From Pseudoglutamicibacter cumminsii (GTDB lineage: Bacteria > Actinomycetota > Actinomycetes > Actinomycetales > Micrococcaceae): DNA of 64,000 bases. The translations under genes were made by a program, and so were the position numbers. A model generated the notes under the pieces. That model saw only the letters and a list, made by a program, of their open reading frames with translations, made no database searches and was not told the DNA's origin. Location of the stretch: positions 1,674,001 through 1,738,000 of the forward strand of contig NZ_JAFBCO010000001.1 in NCBI RefSeq assembly GCF_016907775.1, written 5' to 3'. Below are positions 11,368 through 19,486 of this stretch, piece by piece (the first letter of the stretch is position 1; the number at the start of each line of letters is the position of its first letter).

Positions 11368-12811
11368 AGTAGTGCCCCATAGAGTGGTGTAACTCGGTGG
11401 CCGAGATCGTCTCCGACTTCGTGTCGTTGTCGGATGTAGAGCGGCCACCGCGTGATCCTTCGAGTCAACCTTCCAAAGAATCCTCGAACGGAGTCATCAC
11501 GATGACCGCACCCCATATTGTCGACCCTGCCGGCCTGCTGGGCCAAGCCCTCGCCGATGCATCACCGGATCTGATGCGCGAGCTGCTGCAGACCATGATC
11601 AACGCCCTGCTTTCCGCCGACGCCGACAGCGTGTGCGGGGCCGAATGGAACGCCCGCTCCGAGCAGCGGACGAATCGCCGCAACGGCTACCGCCAGCGCC
11701 CGCTGGACACCCGCGTCGGCACGATCGATGTCGCCGTCCCGAAGCTGCGCCAGGGCTCGTATTTCCCGGAGTGGCTGCTCGAGCGCCGCAAGCGGGCCGA
11801 GTCCGCCCTGATCACGGTCGTGGCGGACTGCTACCTCGCTGGTGTGTCCACCCGCCGGATGGACAAGCTCGTCAAGACGCTCGGCATCCACGCCCTGTCG
11901 AAATCCCAGGTCTCGCGCATGGCCGCCGACCTCGACGAGCAGGTCGCCGCGTTCCGCCACCGACGTCTGGACGAGGCCGGGCCGTTCACGTTCGTCACCG
12001 CTGATGCGCTGGCGATCAAGGTCCGCGAGAACAAGCAGGTCGTCAAAGCCTCGGTGCTGCTGGCCACCGGCGTCAACGGTGACGGCCACCGCGAGGTCCT
12101 GGGCATGCAAGTCGCCACCAGCGAGACGAAGGCCTCGTGGAACACCTTCTTCGCCGACCTGGTGGCCCGTGGCCTGGGCGGAGTGCGGCTGGTGACCTCC
12201 GATGCCCACGCCGGGCTGGTGGAGGCGATCGCGGCACACCTGCCCGGGGCCGCCTGGCAGCGCTGCCGCACCCACTACGCCGCCAACCTCATGGCCGTGT
12301 GCCCCAAGTCCATGTGGCCGGCGGTGAAGGCGATGTTGCACAGCGTGTACGACCAGCCCACCGCATCGGCCGTGCACGAGCAGTTCGACCGCCTGCTGGA
12401 GTACACCGACAGCAGGCTGCCCGAGGTTGCTGACCACCTCGGCGATGCCCGTGAGGACCTGCTCGCCTTCACCGGGTTCCCCGACGATGTGTGGCGGCAG
12501 ATCTGGTCCAACAACCCCACCGAACGTCTCAACCGGGAGATCCGCCGCCGCACCGACGTGGTCGGGATCTTCCCGAACCGGGATGCCATCGTTCGCCTCG
12601 TCGGCGCCGTCCTGGCCGAGCAGACCGACGAATGGGCCGAAGGCCGCCGCTACCTCGGTCTCGAAGTCCTCAGCCGCTGCCGACTCACCCTGACCACCGA
12701 CCCCGCCACCAGCTCGCCGACGGAGGTGAGCACCGACGACCTGATGCAACTACCCGCCTGACCACCCACGAAGGATCACCATTCAGTTACACCACTTCCA
12801 GGGGCTTGACC
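11368..12811 (+). mobile_element. IS256-family insertion sequence, copy 1
   Basis: The element is 1444 bp. Its ends, AGTAGTGCCCC and the complement of GGTCAAGCCCC, are imperfect inverted repeats: 18 of 27 bases match, with GCCCC outside and AGTGGTGTAACT inside identical. It is flanked by a perfect 8-bp target duplication GTTTCAGG (11360-11367 and 12812-12819). It has the same length and encodes the same protein as the copies at 15352 and 45951. Confidence 0.95.
11502..12761 (+). CDS. IS256-family (mutator-type) transposase, copy 1
   Basis: This 419-aa DDE transposase moves the surrounding element. Catalytic acidic residues are expected in FVTADALAIKV (Asp), LVTSDAHAGLVEAI (Asp) and the family motif NNPTERLNREIRRRTDV (Glu), and GVSTRRMDKLVKTLGI is typical of the mutator group. 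ATG 11502 (MTAPHIVDPAGLL) follows GGAG with suitable spacing; the frame stays open upstream to a GTG at 11397 inside the element. The predicted protein is identical to those of the other two copies. Confidence 0.95.
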   Translation: MTAPHIVDPAGLLGQALADASPDLMRELLQTMINALLSADADSVCGAEWNARSEQRTNRRNGYRQRPLDTRVGTIDVAVPKLRQGSYFPEWLLERRKRAESALITVVADCYLAGVSTRRMDKLVKTLGIHALSKSQVSRMAADLDEQVAAFRHRRLDEAGPFTFVTADALAIKVRENKQVVKASVLLATGVNGDGHREVLGMQVATSETKASWNTFFADLVARGLGGVRLVTSDAHAGLVEAIAAHLPGAAWQRCRTHYAANLMAVCPKSMWPAVKAMLHSVYDQPTASAVHEQFDRLLEYTDSRLPEVADHLGDAREDLLAFTGFPDDVWRQIWSNNPTERLNREIRRRTDVVGIFPNRDAIVRLVGAVLAEQTDEWAEGRRYLGLEVLSRCRLTLTTDPATSSPTEVSTDDLMQLPA

Positions 12812-12912
12812 GTTTCAGGTAGGGCGTCGGGTGTTGACTAGGCTTTTTGACGGAGGCTCGCTTTTATGAATCTTCCGATCTATCTTTTCACTACTCAACG
12901 AGGGATCAACTC

Positions 12913-13275
12913 TTGAAAATTATGAGGAAACTCTTCTCTGTCTTTGCTGCAACAGCAATGATTGCCGGTGCAGGGTTGGCAGTATCTGCACCTGCTGCAA
13001 ATGCCGCATCCTGCACCAAGCTGACGGTGGCTTCAAAGGACGGACGTGTTCTGTATCTATGGAAGTGTGGAACCGAACTTCATGGCCAGCTGGTGAATGC
13101 ATCAACTGGTGACCTTGCATACCTTCGTGCACCAGGCGGACAAACGACCGGTGGCAAGCGAGTTGCGGCAGGAAAGACGAGCGTCAACACCGGGAATGCA
13201 AGCGGCAAGTGGGCTGCATGCGTTGCGGTCAAAGATCGCCCTGGCAAAGACTGGTGCACCGCTTACAAGAGCTAA
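12913..13275 (+). CDS. Small secreted protein with four cysteines
   Basis: No family is recognised. The 120-aa precursor carries a clear signal peptide (MKIMRKLFSVFAATAMIAG) with likely cleavage after PAANA at about residue 31. The mature 89 residues contain four Cys (ASCTKL, WKCGTE, AACVAV, DWCTAY), so two disulfides are plausible, and many Gly/Thr/Lys. TTG 12913 is chosen because AGGGA lies 6 nt upstream; ATG 12922 is the alternative. It lies about 100 bp from the right end of IS copy 1 and is followed by a GT87 glycosyltransferase gene. A surface protein or a secreted toxin are both possible; nothing decides it. Confidence 0.7.
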   Translation: MKIMRKLFSVFAATAMIAGAGLAVSAPAANAASCTKLTVASKDGRVLYLWKCGTELHGQLVNASTGDLAYLRAPGGQTTGGKRVAAGKTSVNTGNASGKWAACVAVKDRPGKDWCTAYKS

Positions 13276-13310
13276 GCTGGAAGAAAGCATTAAAGGAAAG
13301 GAGTAGAGAG

Positions 13311-14540
13311 ATCTACTCGTCTATCTTCTGGCGAACCAAGCCTGTCACAGTCGTACTGGAAATCGTTCTAGTGATTGTGGCGGGCTTGGTGCTCGTTCTA
13401 ACAAGCCCAAGCGGTCTGGATCTGAAGGTGTATCGAGAAGGTGGTCTTGCGCTTCTCCATAACCCCTCGTCGCTTTACGATGCGATTCTGGGACCTGTGG
13501 GAGATCCAGGCCTCCCTTTCACGTATCCGCCGTTTGCGGCTCTTATTTTTGTCCCGATAGCGATAATGCCATTTTGGGCAGCTTTTGTGCTGTCGATTTT
13601 AGTTTCGATCGTTGCAGTCCTTTATGTCAGCAAAGATCTCTCTGAGCGAATAGTGGCAAAGTGGCCTAAACTTGAGTCGTACGTAACTACGGTTACGGTA
13701 AGCTCGCTGTTGCTAGTCTCAGGCCCCTTTCGAGACACCATTTGGTATGGTCAGATCAACATACTGATTTTTGCGGCCTGCTATCTGACCTTTGTCAAAT
13801 GCAAGTCTCTAGCGCCATTTGTCGTCGTAGTTGGTATTTTTGCTGGCATCAAGCTGACTCCCATTGCCTTTTTGATTCTTCCGTTCGCAATGAAAAAATG
13901 GCGCGCGCTTATCATTGGCGTTGCTACATTCTTTGGTACTCAACTTGTGGGGTGGCTAGTTTCCCCGCACAACACCGTTCATTACTGGACCGATGTTCTC
14001 CGTGATCCTACGCGCGTGGGCGGGATTGGGTATCTAGACAACGTTTCGATTCAGGCCGTTCTTGAAAGAGCTGGACAGTCTCAAGCGGTGTGGTTTGTTA
14101 TCGCACTCATTGTCGGGCTTTCATTTGTCGGGCTGCTATGGAGGATTGCTCCGTACACTGATCGTGTTGCAATGCTTGGCATTGCATCCGCATGTCCGGT
14201 GCTTGTGTCGCCCGTTAGCTGGTCCCACCATTGGGTGTGGTGGCCGATTATTGCGCTTGGTTGGATAACTCTGGCCCAGAAGGCTCCGTCAGTAGTAAAG
14301 TACACGATTTGGGTAGTAACGACGCTTTCTACGACTGCTTTGTTCTTTGCGCCTAAAGCCATCTCACTGGCTTTCGGCGTGTTCCCGGACGAGGAAATTG
14401 TACCGATGTGGGGGTATATCGCTCCAACACTTCCAGTTTTGGCAAACATGATTTGCTTGTACTTGGGCTTTGCTGTTCGAAGTCAAGTTCTCGCCTCAGA
14501 AGTAGGTATTGACAATTTTGATCGTGAGCTCGCCATGTAG
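13311..14540 (+). CDS. GT87 (DUF2029) membrane mannosyltransferase-like protein, start codon problematic
   Basis: The protein is a polytopic GT-C type glycosyltransferase of the GT87/DUF2029 family, which uses polyprenyl-phosphate mannose to build envelope glycans. About ten hydrophobic segments, DLKVYREGGLALLH in the first outer loop, GQINILIFAACY and SPVSWSHHWVWWP support this. The best Shine-Dalgarno (AAAGGAG, 13297-13303) stands 7 nt before an in-frame ATC at 13311, where an ATG would be expected (then YSSIFWRTKPV). Upstream in-frame starts (GTG 13209, ATG 13218, GTG 13254) overlap the previous gene and lack ribosome sites. The gene is visibly more AT-rich than the core genes, suggesting transfer. 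Confidence 0.72.
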   Translation: MYSSIFWRTKPVTVVLEIVLVIVAGLVLVLTSPSGLDLKVYREGGLALLHNPSSLYDAILGPVGDPGLPFTYPPFAALIFVPIAIMPFWAAFVLSILVSIVAVLYVSKDLSERIVAKWPKLESYVTTVTVSSLLLVSGPFRDTIWYGQINILIFAACYLTFVKCKSLAPFVVVVGIFAGIKLTPIAFLILPFAMKKWRALIIGVATFFGTQLVGWLVSPHNTVHYWTDVLRDPTRVGGIGYLDNVSIQAVLERAGQSQAVWFVIALIVGLSFVGLLWRIAPYTDRVAMLGIASACPVLVSPVSWSHHWVWWPIIALGWITLAQKAPSVVKYTIWVVTTLSTTALFFAPKAISLAFGVFPDEEIVPMWGYIAPTLPVLANMICLYLGFAVRSQVLASEVGIDNFDRELAM

Positions 14541-14835
14541 TCTTTGCCAAGATGCCCTTTGATTGCATCTGACTGATTTTAGATCGCAGCATAAATCAGA
14601 ACAGCCTTTGTCACTTTATAGAGATAGCGGACTTCGGACAATCCGACGTCCGCTGTCGTCGTTCATGAGAAGCTGAAAGCAAATAAGATGGGTCCGATTC
14701 AATGATTCTTTATGCGCTGCTATGGTTTCTCAAACTGTTCGAAAGCGTTCATGTGACGGGTGTATAAACAACTTTCACAAACAGAATCCTTCCAAGATTC
14801 CGTCCGCACCCCCTTTTGACCCTTAACCCAGTTCT
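14541..14835. other. Intergenic stretch with hairpin, no gene seen
   Basis: The segment is AT-rich and holds no convincing gene. At 14626-14654 an interrupted inverted repeat (AGCGGAC, CGGA, TCCG, GTCCGCT) could end transcription of the glycosyltransferase gene. Confidence 0.5.
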
Positions 14836-15191
14836 CATCCGGGGTCGCTGTTGCGTTGCAGGCTCCTAAGCTGACATTTGCAGGCTCGATGCATCGATGG
14901 CATCGAAATTCCTGCGAAGCCTAGGTGCCCGTTAATTCAGTAGGGCTAAGGCGACACCTACAGCAAGCACCGTCAAAGCGACGTTAACAACGACGATCGC
15001 CAGATTGATCGCAAGTAACTGCTTTTTCTGAGCCACGTGCTTATTCCTGATGATCGCGTAGAGGATCGCACTTGCGATGGCCGGTCCGAGTGGTACGAAG
15101 AGCGCGAAAGCCCCAGCCATGATGGTCACGGTAAGTGCGACCGGATACAGCTGCTGTTGAGAGCCACCGTCTGGTCGCTCACGTTTGTTCA
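14836..15191. repeat. 356-bp duplicated block, copy B
   Basis: This is the second copy of the block at 10922-11277. It begins with one arm of the 18-bp hairpin but lacks the other arm, which suggests that copy A is the parental site. It ends within the first codons of the membrane protein gene. Confidence 0.88.
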
Positions 15192-15201
15192 TGGTGCTCA
15201 T
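14932..15201 (-). CDS. Small membrane protein, duplicate B
   Basis: This 89-aa two-helix protein is the near-identical twin of the one at 11018-11287, with AVGVALALLN instead of AVGAALALLN at the end. Its first residues are MSTMNKRERPDGG, and its upstream sequence differs from that of copy A, so the coding body was joined to another 5' end. GAGAGG stands about 9 nt before ATG 15201. IS copy 2 lies 150 bp upstream with its transposase reading towards this gene, so readthrough expression is possible. Function is unknown. Confidence 0.66.
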   Translation of the reverse strand: MSTMNKRERPDGGSQQQLYPVALTVTIMAGAFALFVPLGPAIASAILYAIIRNKHVAQKKQLLAINLAIVVVNVALTVLAVGVALALLN

Positions 15202-15351
15202 GATTACTGACCTCTCCAGGTGGAAGAATATCCCTTAGATGTACCGGTTAGTCGGCCTTTGATGGATTTCAGCTGTACACACAGCCCTTTAAGAGGCCCG
15301 ACCCTATAGCTGAATACAGCCTCTAGATTTGCAGTTTTACCCCCGGAACCG

Positions 15352-16795
15352 GGTCAAGCCCCTGGAAGTGGTGTAACTGAATGGTGATCCTTCGTGGGTG
15401 GTCAGGCGGGTAGTTGCATCAGGTCGTCGGTGCTCACCTCCGTCGGCGAGCTGGTGGCGGGGTCGGTGGTCAGGGTGAGTCGGCAGCGGCTGAGGACTTC
15501 GAGACCGAGGTAGCGGCGGCCTTCGGCCCATTCGTCGGTCTGCTCGGCCAGGACGGCGCCGACGAGGCGAACGATGGCATCCCGGTTCGGGAAGATCCCG
15601 ACCACGTCGGTGCGGCGGCGGATCTCCCGGTTGAGACGTTCGGTGGGGTTGTTGGACCAGATCTGCCGCCACACATCGTCGGGGAACCCGGTGAAGGCGA
15701 GCAGGTCCTCACGGGCATCGCCGAGGTGGTCAGCAACCTCGGGCAGCCTGCTGTCGGTGTACTCCAGCAGGCGGTCGAACTGCTCGTGCACGGCCGATGC
15801 GGTGGGCTGGTCGTACACGCTGTGCAACATCGCCTTCACCGCCGGCCACATGGACTTGGGGCACACGGCCATGAGGTTGGCGGCGTAGTGGGTGCGGCAG
15901 CGCTGCCAGGCGGCCCCGGGCAGGTGTGCCGCGATCGCCTCCACCAGCCCGGCGTGGGCATCGGAGGTCACCAGCCGCACTCCGCCCAGGCCACGGGCCA
16001 CCAGGTCGGCGAAGAAGGTGTTCCACGAGGCCTTCGTCTCGCTGGTGGCGACTTGCATGCCCAGGACCTCGCGGTGGCCGTCACCGTTGACGCCGGTGGC
16101 CAGCAGCACCGAGGCTTTGACGACCTGCTTGTTCTCGCGGACCTTGATCGCCAGCGCATCAGCGGTGACGAACGTGAACGGCCCGGCCTCGTCCAGACGT
16201 CGGTGGCGGAACGCGGCGACCTGCTCGTCGAGGTCGGCGGCCATGCGCGAGACCTGGGATTTCGACAGGGCGTGGATGCCGAGCGTCTTGACGAGCTTGT
16301 CCATCCGGCGGGTGGACACACCAGCGAGGTAGCAGTCCGCCACGACCGTGATCAGGGCGGACTCGGCCCGCTTGCGGCGCTCGAGCAGCCACTCCGGGAA
16401 ATACGAGCCCTGGCGCAGCTTCGGGACGGCGACATCGATCGTGCCGACGCGGGTGTCCAGCGGGCGCTGGCGGTAGCCGTTGCGGCGATTCGTCCGCTGC
16501 TCGGAGCGGGCGTTCCATTCGGCCCCGCACACGCTGTCGGCGTCGGCGGAAAGCAGGGCGTTGATCATGGTCTGCAGCAGCTCGCGCATCAGATCCGGTG
16601 ATGCATCGGCGAGGGCTTGGCCCAGCAGGCCGGCAGGGTCGACAATATGGGGTGCGGTCATCGTGATGACTCCGTTCGAGGATTCTTTGGAAGGTTGACT
16701 CGAAGGATCACGCGGTGGCCGCTCTACATCCGACAACGACACGAAGTCGGAGACGATCTCGGCCACCGAGTTACACCACTCTATGGGGCACTACT
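15352..16795 (-). mobile_element. IS256-family insertion sequence, copy 2
   Basis: This is a 1444-bp copy in the orientation opposite to copy 1. A perfect 8-bp target duplication CGGAACCG lies at 15344-15351 and 16796-16803. The different duplication shows it inserted independently of copy 1, so the pair is not a composite transposon. Confidence 0.95.
15402..16661 (-). CDS. IS256-family transposase, copy 2
   Basis: This 419-aa DDE transposase is identical in predicted sequence to the one at 11502-12761. The start is the ATG at 16661, matching the other copies. Transcription that runs off the end of the element would enter the small membrane protein gene at 15201. Confidence 0.95.
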   Translation of the reverse strand: MTAPHIVDPAGLLGQALADASPDLMRELLQTMINALLSADADSVCGAEWNARSEQRTNRRNGYRQRPLDTRVGTIDVAVPKLRQGSYFPEWLLERRKRAESALITVVADCYLAGVSTRRMDKLVKTLGIHALSKSQVSRMAADLDEQVAAFRHRRLDEAGPFTFVTADALAIKVRENKQVVKASVLLATGVNGDGHREVLGMQVATSETKASWNTFFADLVARGLGGVRLVTSDAHAGLVEAIAAHLPGAAWQRCRTHYAANLMAVCPKSMWPAVKAMLHSVYDQPTASAVHEQFDRLLEYTDSRLPEVADHLGDAREDLLAFTGFPDDVWRQIWSNNPTERLNREIRRRTDVVGIFPNRDAIVRLVGAVLAEQTDEWAEGRRYLGLEVLSRCRLTLTTDPATSSPTEVSTDDLMQLPA

Positions 16796-16986
16796 CGGAA
16801 CCGATCCAGCTTGACTTTTGTTGGAGTTCTGTCTGCGTCATAGGATTGAGGTTTCTCGATACATAGGCATGTGAATAGTTAATCTTTGTCACGCGCGATG
16901 AACTTACGCGATAACCCATCTCCAGTCGATATTCCAGTACTTTGATGCCGAATATTTTTACCCAACGGCTGTTCGAGATTTTCTTG

Positions 16987-17385
16987 TCAGAAGTGGCAAG
17001 TGGAGTAGGATGTTGCGGGGATAGGGGGGATTGGTCTTGTGTCGGGGATACCGATTTCTGGGCCAGTACGGGTTTTGGTGAGTCCTGTGGTTACGCCCAG
17101 CACTGTCTCAGGATCATCTCCATAGAGCCTAGGGTCCTGTAACGCTTCAAGGAAGGACTCTTGCTGTGTTCTCGTCAAATGTTGGAACTGCTCGAGAGTT
17201 TCATTATTAAGTGAAGCTAAATATTCCTCGTATTCTTCTGGGGTCCAGGCCGTGAGCTGCGGCTCGAAGATGACCCCAGCTACGGAATTTCCACTGGCAT
17301 AAGCAGGCTGCAGACCGAATATGAATGCCAGGAGTAGCAAAGATGCAAGAATGGTGCGGAGCTTTTTGGGTTTCACGGTGCTCAT
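16987..17385 (-). CDS. Small secreted protein
   Basis: No family is recognised. The 132-aa product has a signal peptide (KKLRTILASLLLLAFIFGL) with likely cleavage at PAYA-SG near residue 31. The mature part is acidic, with a helical stretch LTAWTPEEYEEYLASLNNET and FQHLTRTQQESFLEALQDP, then a Pro-rich tail ending in a lone Cys. Its start region (ATGAGCACCGTGAAA, preceded by CCAGAACATA) closely matches that of the duplicated membrane protein genes. A promoter overlapping a perfect dyad lies about 105-145 bp upstream. It is divergent from a two-component system that may control it. Confidence 0.66.
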   Translation of the reverse strand: MSTVKPKKLRTILASLLLLAFIFGLQPAYASGNSVAGVIFEPQLTAWTPEEYEEYLASLNNETLEQFQHLTRTQQESFLEALQDPRLYGDDPETVLGVTTGLTKTRTGPEIGIPDTRPIPPIPATSYSTCHF

Positions 17386-17488
17386 TATGTTCTGGTTCTC
17401 CTCGTCATGAAGGGGTGCGCTGAGTTGTGAGGTGGCTGGCTTGGGGTTCTCACCTTGGCCATAACGTTGTGCCTCTAGGACTCATTAG

Positions 17489-17529
17489 AAAATATTTGCT
17501 TTACTTTCGGTATCAACAAATGTTGATAC
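17489..17529 (-). promoter_or_regulatory. Promoter overlapped by a perfect 9-2-9 dyad
   Basis: GTATCAACA (17510-17518) and its complement TGTTGATAC (17521-17529) are separated by AA. On the minus strand TTGATA (17516-17511) and TATTTT (17494-17489), 16 nt apart, form a reasonable promoter for the secreted protein gene. The dyad covers its -35 box and lies about 85 bp upstream of the divergent histidine kinase gene. Confidence 0.65.
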
Positions 17530-17613
17530 TTGGCTGAACCCAAACCTCAACAGTGCGACTACTGAATCTTGGTGAAGAAGTTTGGGTCTTATCGGTAAAG
17601 CGGTACTCGAGTC

Positions 17614-18771
17614 ATGAAACGTCCACGCGTAGCGAGAGCATTCGATCCAAAAGCGCTCAAGTTTGAGTTCTCAGAAACTTTGGTCCTGCAGATCACAGCC
17701 GTAGCCATGGCCGTGCTGATCGGTGTGATGGAAATATTGAGCGTCCGCTCTGACGCCGGCACTTTCTGGGACAACGAGTTACTGCACATCGTTTTCACGC
17801 TCACCATCTGCATCACCTTCAGCTTCGTTGCCTTCTTAGGCCTTTTCGGGGAGCTACTGTTTATTGGCGTTTATGCATCGTTTGCTCTTATGCCGGAAGG
17901 GCCGCCACTGCAACTCATGATGCTCGGGTTGGGTTTCATCGCATGCAGGTGGATCGTGGCGCGCAAAACTACGTGGGCGATCCTACTGCTGGGCTCAGTT
18001 GTCCTCATCAACGCGATTCAGACAGAAATAACCCTGAACCAGATTGTTGCCTATGCGTTCCTGATCGCATCCACACTCCTCTTTGGTTTTGGGCTAAGGC
18101 TTACGTATGAGCATGTGACCACTCGCAACGCTGAACTCGAACAAGCACGACTCGAAGTAGTTCAAGCGGAATCAAGCATCAAAAAAGAGCTTGCACGCAA
18201 TCTGCACGACACAGTGGCGCGCGACCTCGCCCGAATCGCAATGACGCTCGAAAGCGTGGGCATCTCTCACCCCGACCTGAGGGATCAACTCGATCCCATC
18301 ATGAAGCTGGCGCGGGAATCATCTCGCCGGCTCAAACCAACCATCGCGGCCCTCAATGTAGACCTTGAACCTTCAACCTTCTCGGCAGCCGTACGCGAAT
18401 CCGAGCTCGTCTTAGGCACCCGAGGCATTTCCCTGACAACGATGCTCCCACCTGAGCTCGACCAGCTATTCGACCAAGCAACATCCGACATCGCTTGCCT
18501 GGTACTCCGGGAAGCGACATACAACATCTTGAAACACGCAAAACGCAACAGCGAAGCCCACCTAAACGTGGAAGCCGAAGACGGAAACACGTCTCTAACG
18601 ATCCTCAACAAACGAAGCGCCGCTAACAGCTCAGCGGGTATAACGGAAGGCTTCGGGCTCATCAACCTGCACCGGCAAGTTGAAGAGGGCGGCGGAAAAC
18701 TGACAGTGAGTTCCTCAAAAACAAAGTGGGGTCTCCACGCAGCATTCACCCGCCAGGCGGTGGACGCATGA
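17614..18771 (+). CDS. Sensor histidine kinase, NarL/HisKA_3 type
   Basis: The 385-aa kinase has an N-terminal membrane domain of about six helices (residues 25-165) without a large outer loop, so it probably senses a membrane-associated signal. A short coiled coil leads to the HisKA_3 box RNLHDTVARDLARI, whose His is the phosphorylation site, then an ATPase domain with REATYNILKHAKRN (N box) and GFGLINLHRQVEEGGGKL (G2 region). The usual DxGxG G1 motif is poorly preserved (LNKRSAANSSAGIT). Its stop overlaps the start of the response regulator by 4 nt, so the two form a pair. Confidence 0.88.
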   Translation: MKRPRVARAFDPKALKFEFSETLVLQITAVAMAVLIGVMEILSVRSDAGTFWDNELLHIVFTLTICITFSFVAFLGLFGELLFIGVYASFALMPEGPPLQLMMLGLGFIACRWIVARKTTWAILLLGSVVLINAIQTEITLNQIVAYAFLIASTLLFGFGLRLTYEHVTTRNAELEQARLEVVQAESSIKKELARNLHDTVARDLARIAMTLESVGISHPDLRDQLDPIMKLARESSRRLKPTIAALNVDLEPSTFSAAVRESELVLGTRGISLTTMLPPELDQLFDQATSDIACLVLREATYNILKHAKRNSEAHLNVEAEDGNTSLTILNKRSAANSSAGITEGFGLINLHRQVEEGGGKLTVSSSKTKWGLHAAFTRQAVDA

Positions 18772-19460
18772 ACAACATCATTCGAGTTGCTATCGCCGAT
18801 GACGATGCGATTTTTCGCTCAAGTCTCTACGAAGTTCTAGCCGCACGCGAAGACATTGAGCTCGTTGGAACAGCATCTGACGGACTCAGACTGCTCAAAC
18901 TTCTCGAAACGCGACCAGTCGATGTTGCCCTGCTCGATGTGGATATGCCATGGCTCAACGGAATTCGAACAGCGGAACTGATTACCGAACGATATCCGAA
19001 AACCGCGGTAGCCATGTTGACGGCCTTTCGAGACGAAAACTCCCTCAGCCAAGCACTACAGCACAACGTTCGTGGGTTTTTCACTAAGGATCTCAGCGGC
19101 GAGGATATCGCAGCCAATATTCGAAAAGTCGCAGCGGGTGAAACAGTTCTCGGCAACCGCCCGAGTCAAATCATGGTCCAGCATTTCGTCAAGACATCAT
19201 CACGCAAGCGTGACCCGGGCCTCACCGACGCTGTGAACAACCTTCCCCGTCACCTGCGATCCGTCTTTGACTTGCTCGTACAGGGTCTTCCTAACAAGGC
19301 GATAGCGCAAGAACTACATTTGTCAGATTCCACCGTGCGTTCCTACGTCAGTGCTCTATTCGATGCGACCGGATATCGCACCCGTGGCGAACTCATGATG
19401 GCCGCCATCGACGCAGGAGACGGCTTACGCCAGGCCAACACCCAACGGTTGCAGTCTTAA
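18768..19460 (+). CDS. Response regulator, NarL/LuxR family
   Basis: The 230-aa protein has a receiver domain (VAIADDDAIFRSSL with the acidic pocket, phospho-acceptor Asp in ALLDVDMPWLNG, Lys in FFTKDL) and a C-terminal helix-turn-helix (LVQGLPNKAIAQELHLSDST, then VRSYVSALF). ATG 18768 overlaps the kinase stop. The usual LuxR signature (LTPRE) is replaced by NNLPRHLRSVFDLL. A plausible target is the dyad at 17510-17529 in the divergent promoter region. Confidence 0.9.
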   Translation: MNNIIRVAIADDDAIFRSSLYEVLAAREDIELVGTASDGLRLLKLLETRPVDVALLDVDMPWLNGIRTAELITERYPKTAVAMLTAFRDENSLSQALQHNVRGFFTKDLSGEDIAANIRKVAAGETVLGNRPSQIMVQHFVKTSSRKRDPGLTDAVNNLPRHLRSVFDLLVQGLPNKAIAQELHLSDSTVRSYVSALFDATGYRTRGELMMAAIDAGDGLRQANTQRLQS

Positions 19461-19474
19461 ACAGCCCTATGAAG

Positions 19475-19480
19475 TAGCGT
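19475..19480 (+). promoter_or_regulatory. Candidate -10 element of the MFS gene
   Basis: TAGCGT ends 6 nt before GTG 19487, the leaderless spacing seen at several genes in this window. No ribosome-binding sequence is visible. Confidence 0.4.
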
Positions 19481-19486
19481 TGATCT

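Noticed and set aside
12913-13275. Lactococcin 972-type or lanthipeptide bacteriocin
   Set aside because: No lanthionine-forming enzyme, no exporter/immunity pair of the known type, and the Cys pattern does not match these families.
11368-16795. Composite transposon formed by IS copies 1 and 2
   Set aside because: Each copy has its own 8-bp duplication (GTTTCAGG and CGGAACCG); a composite unit would share one duplication at its outer ends only.
9630-19460. Prophage or integrative element at tRNA-Pro
   Set aside because: No integrase, excisionase, phage structural or conjugation gene was found, and no second copy of the tRNA 3' end was seen.
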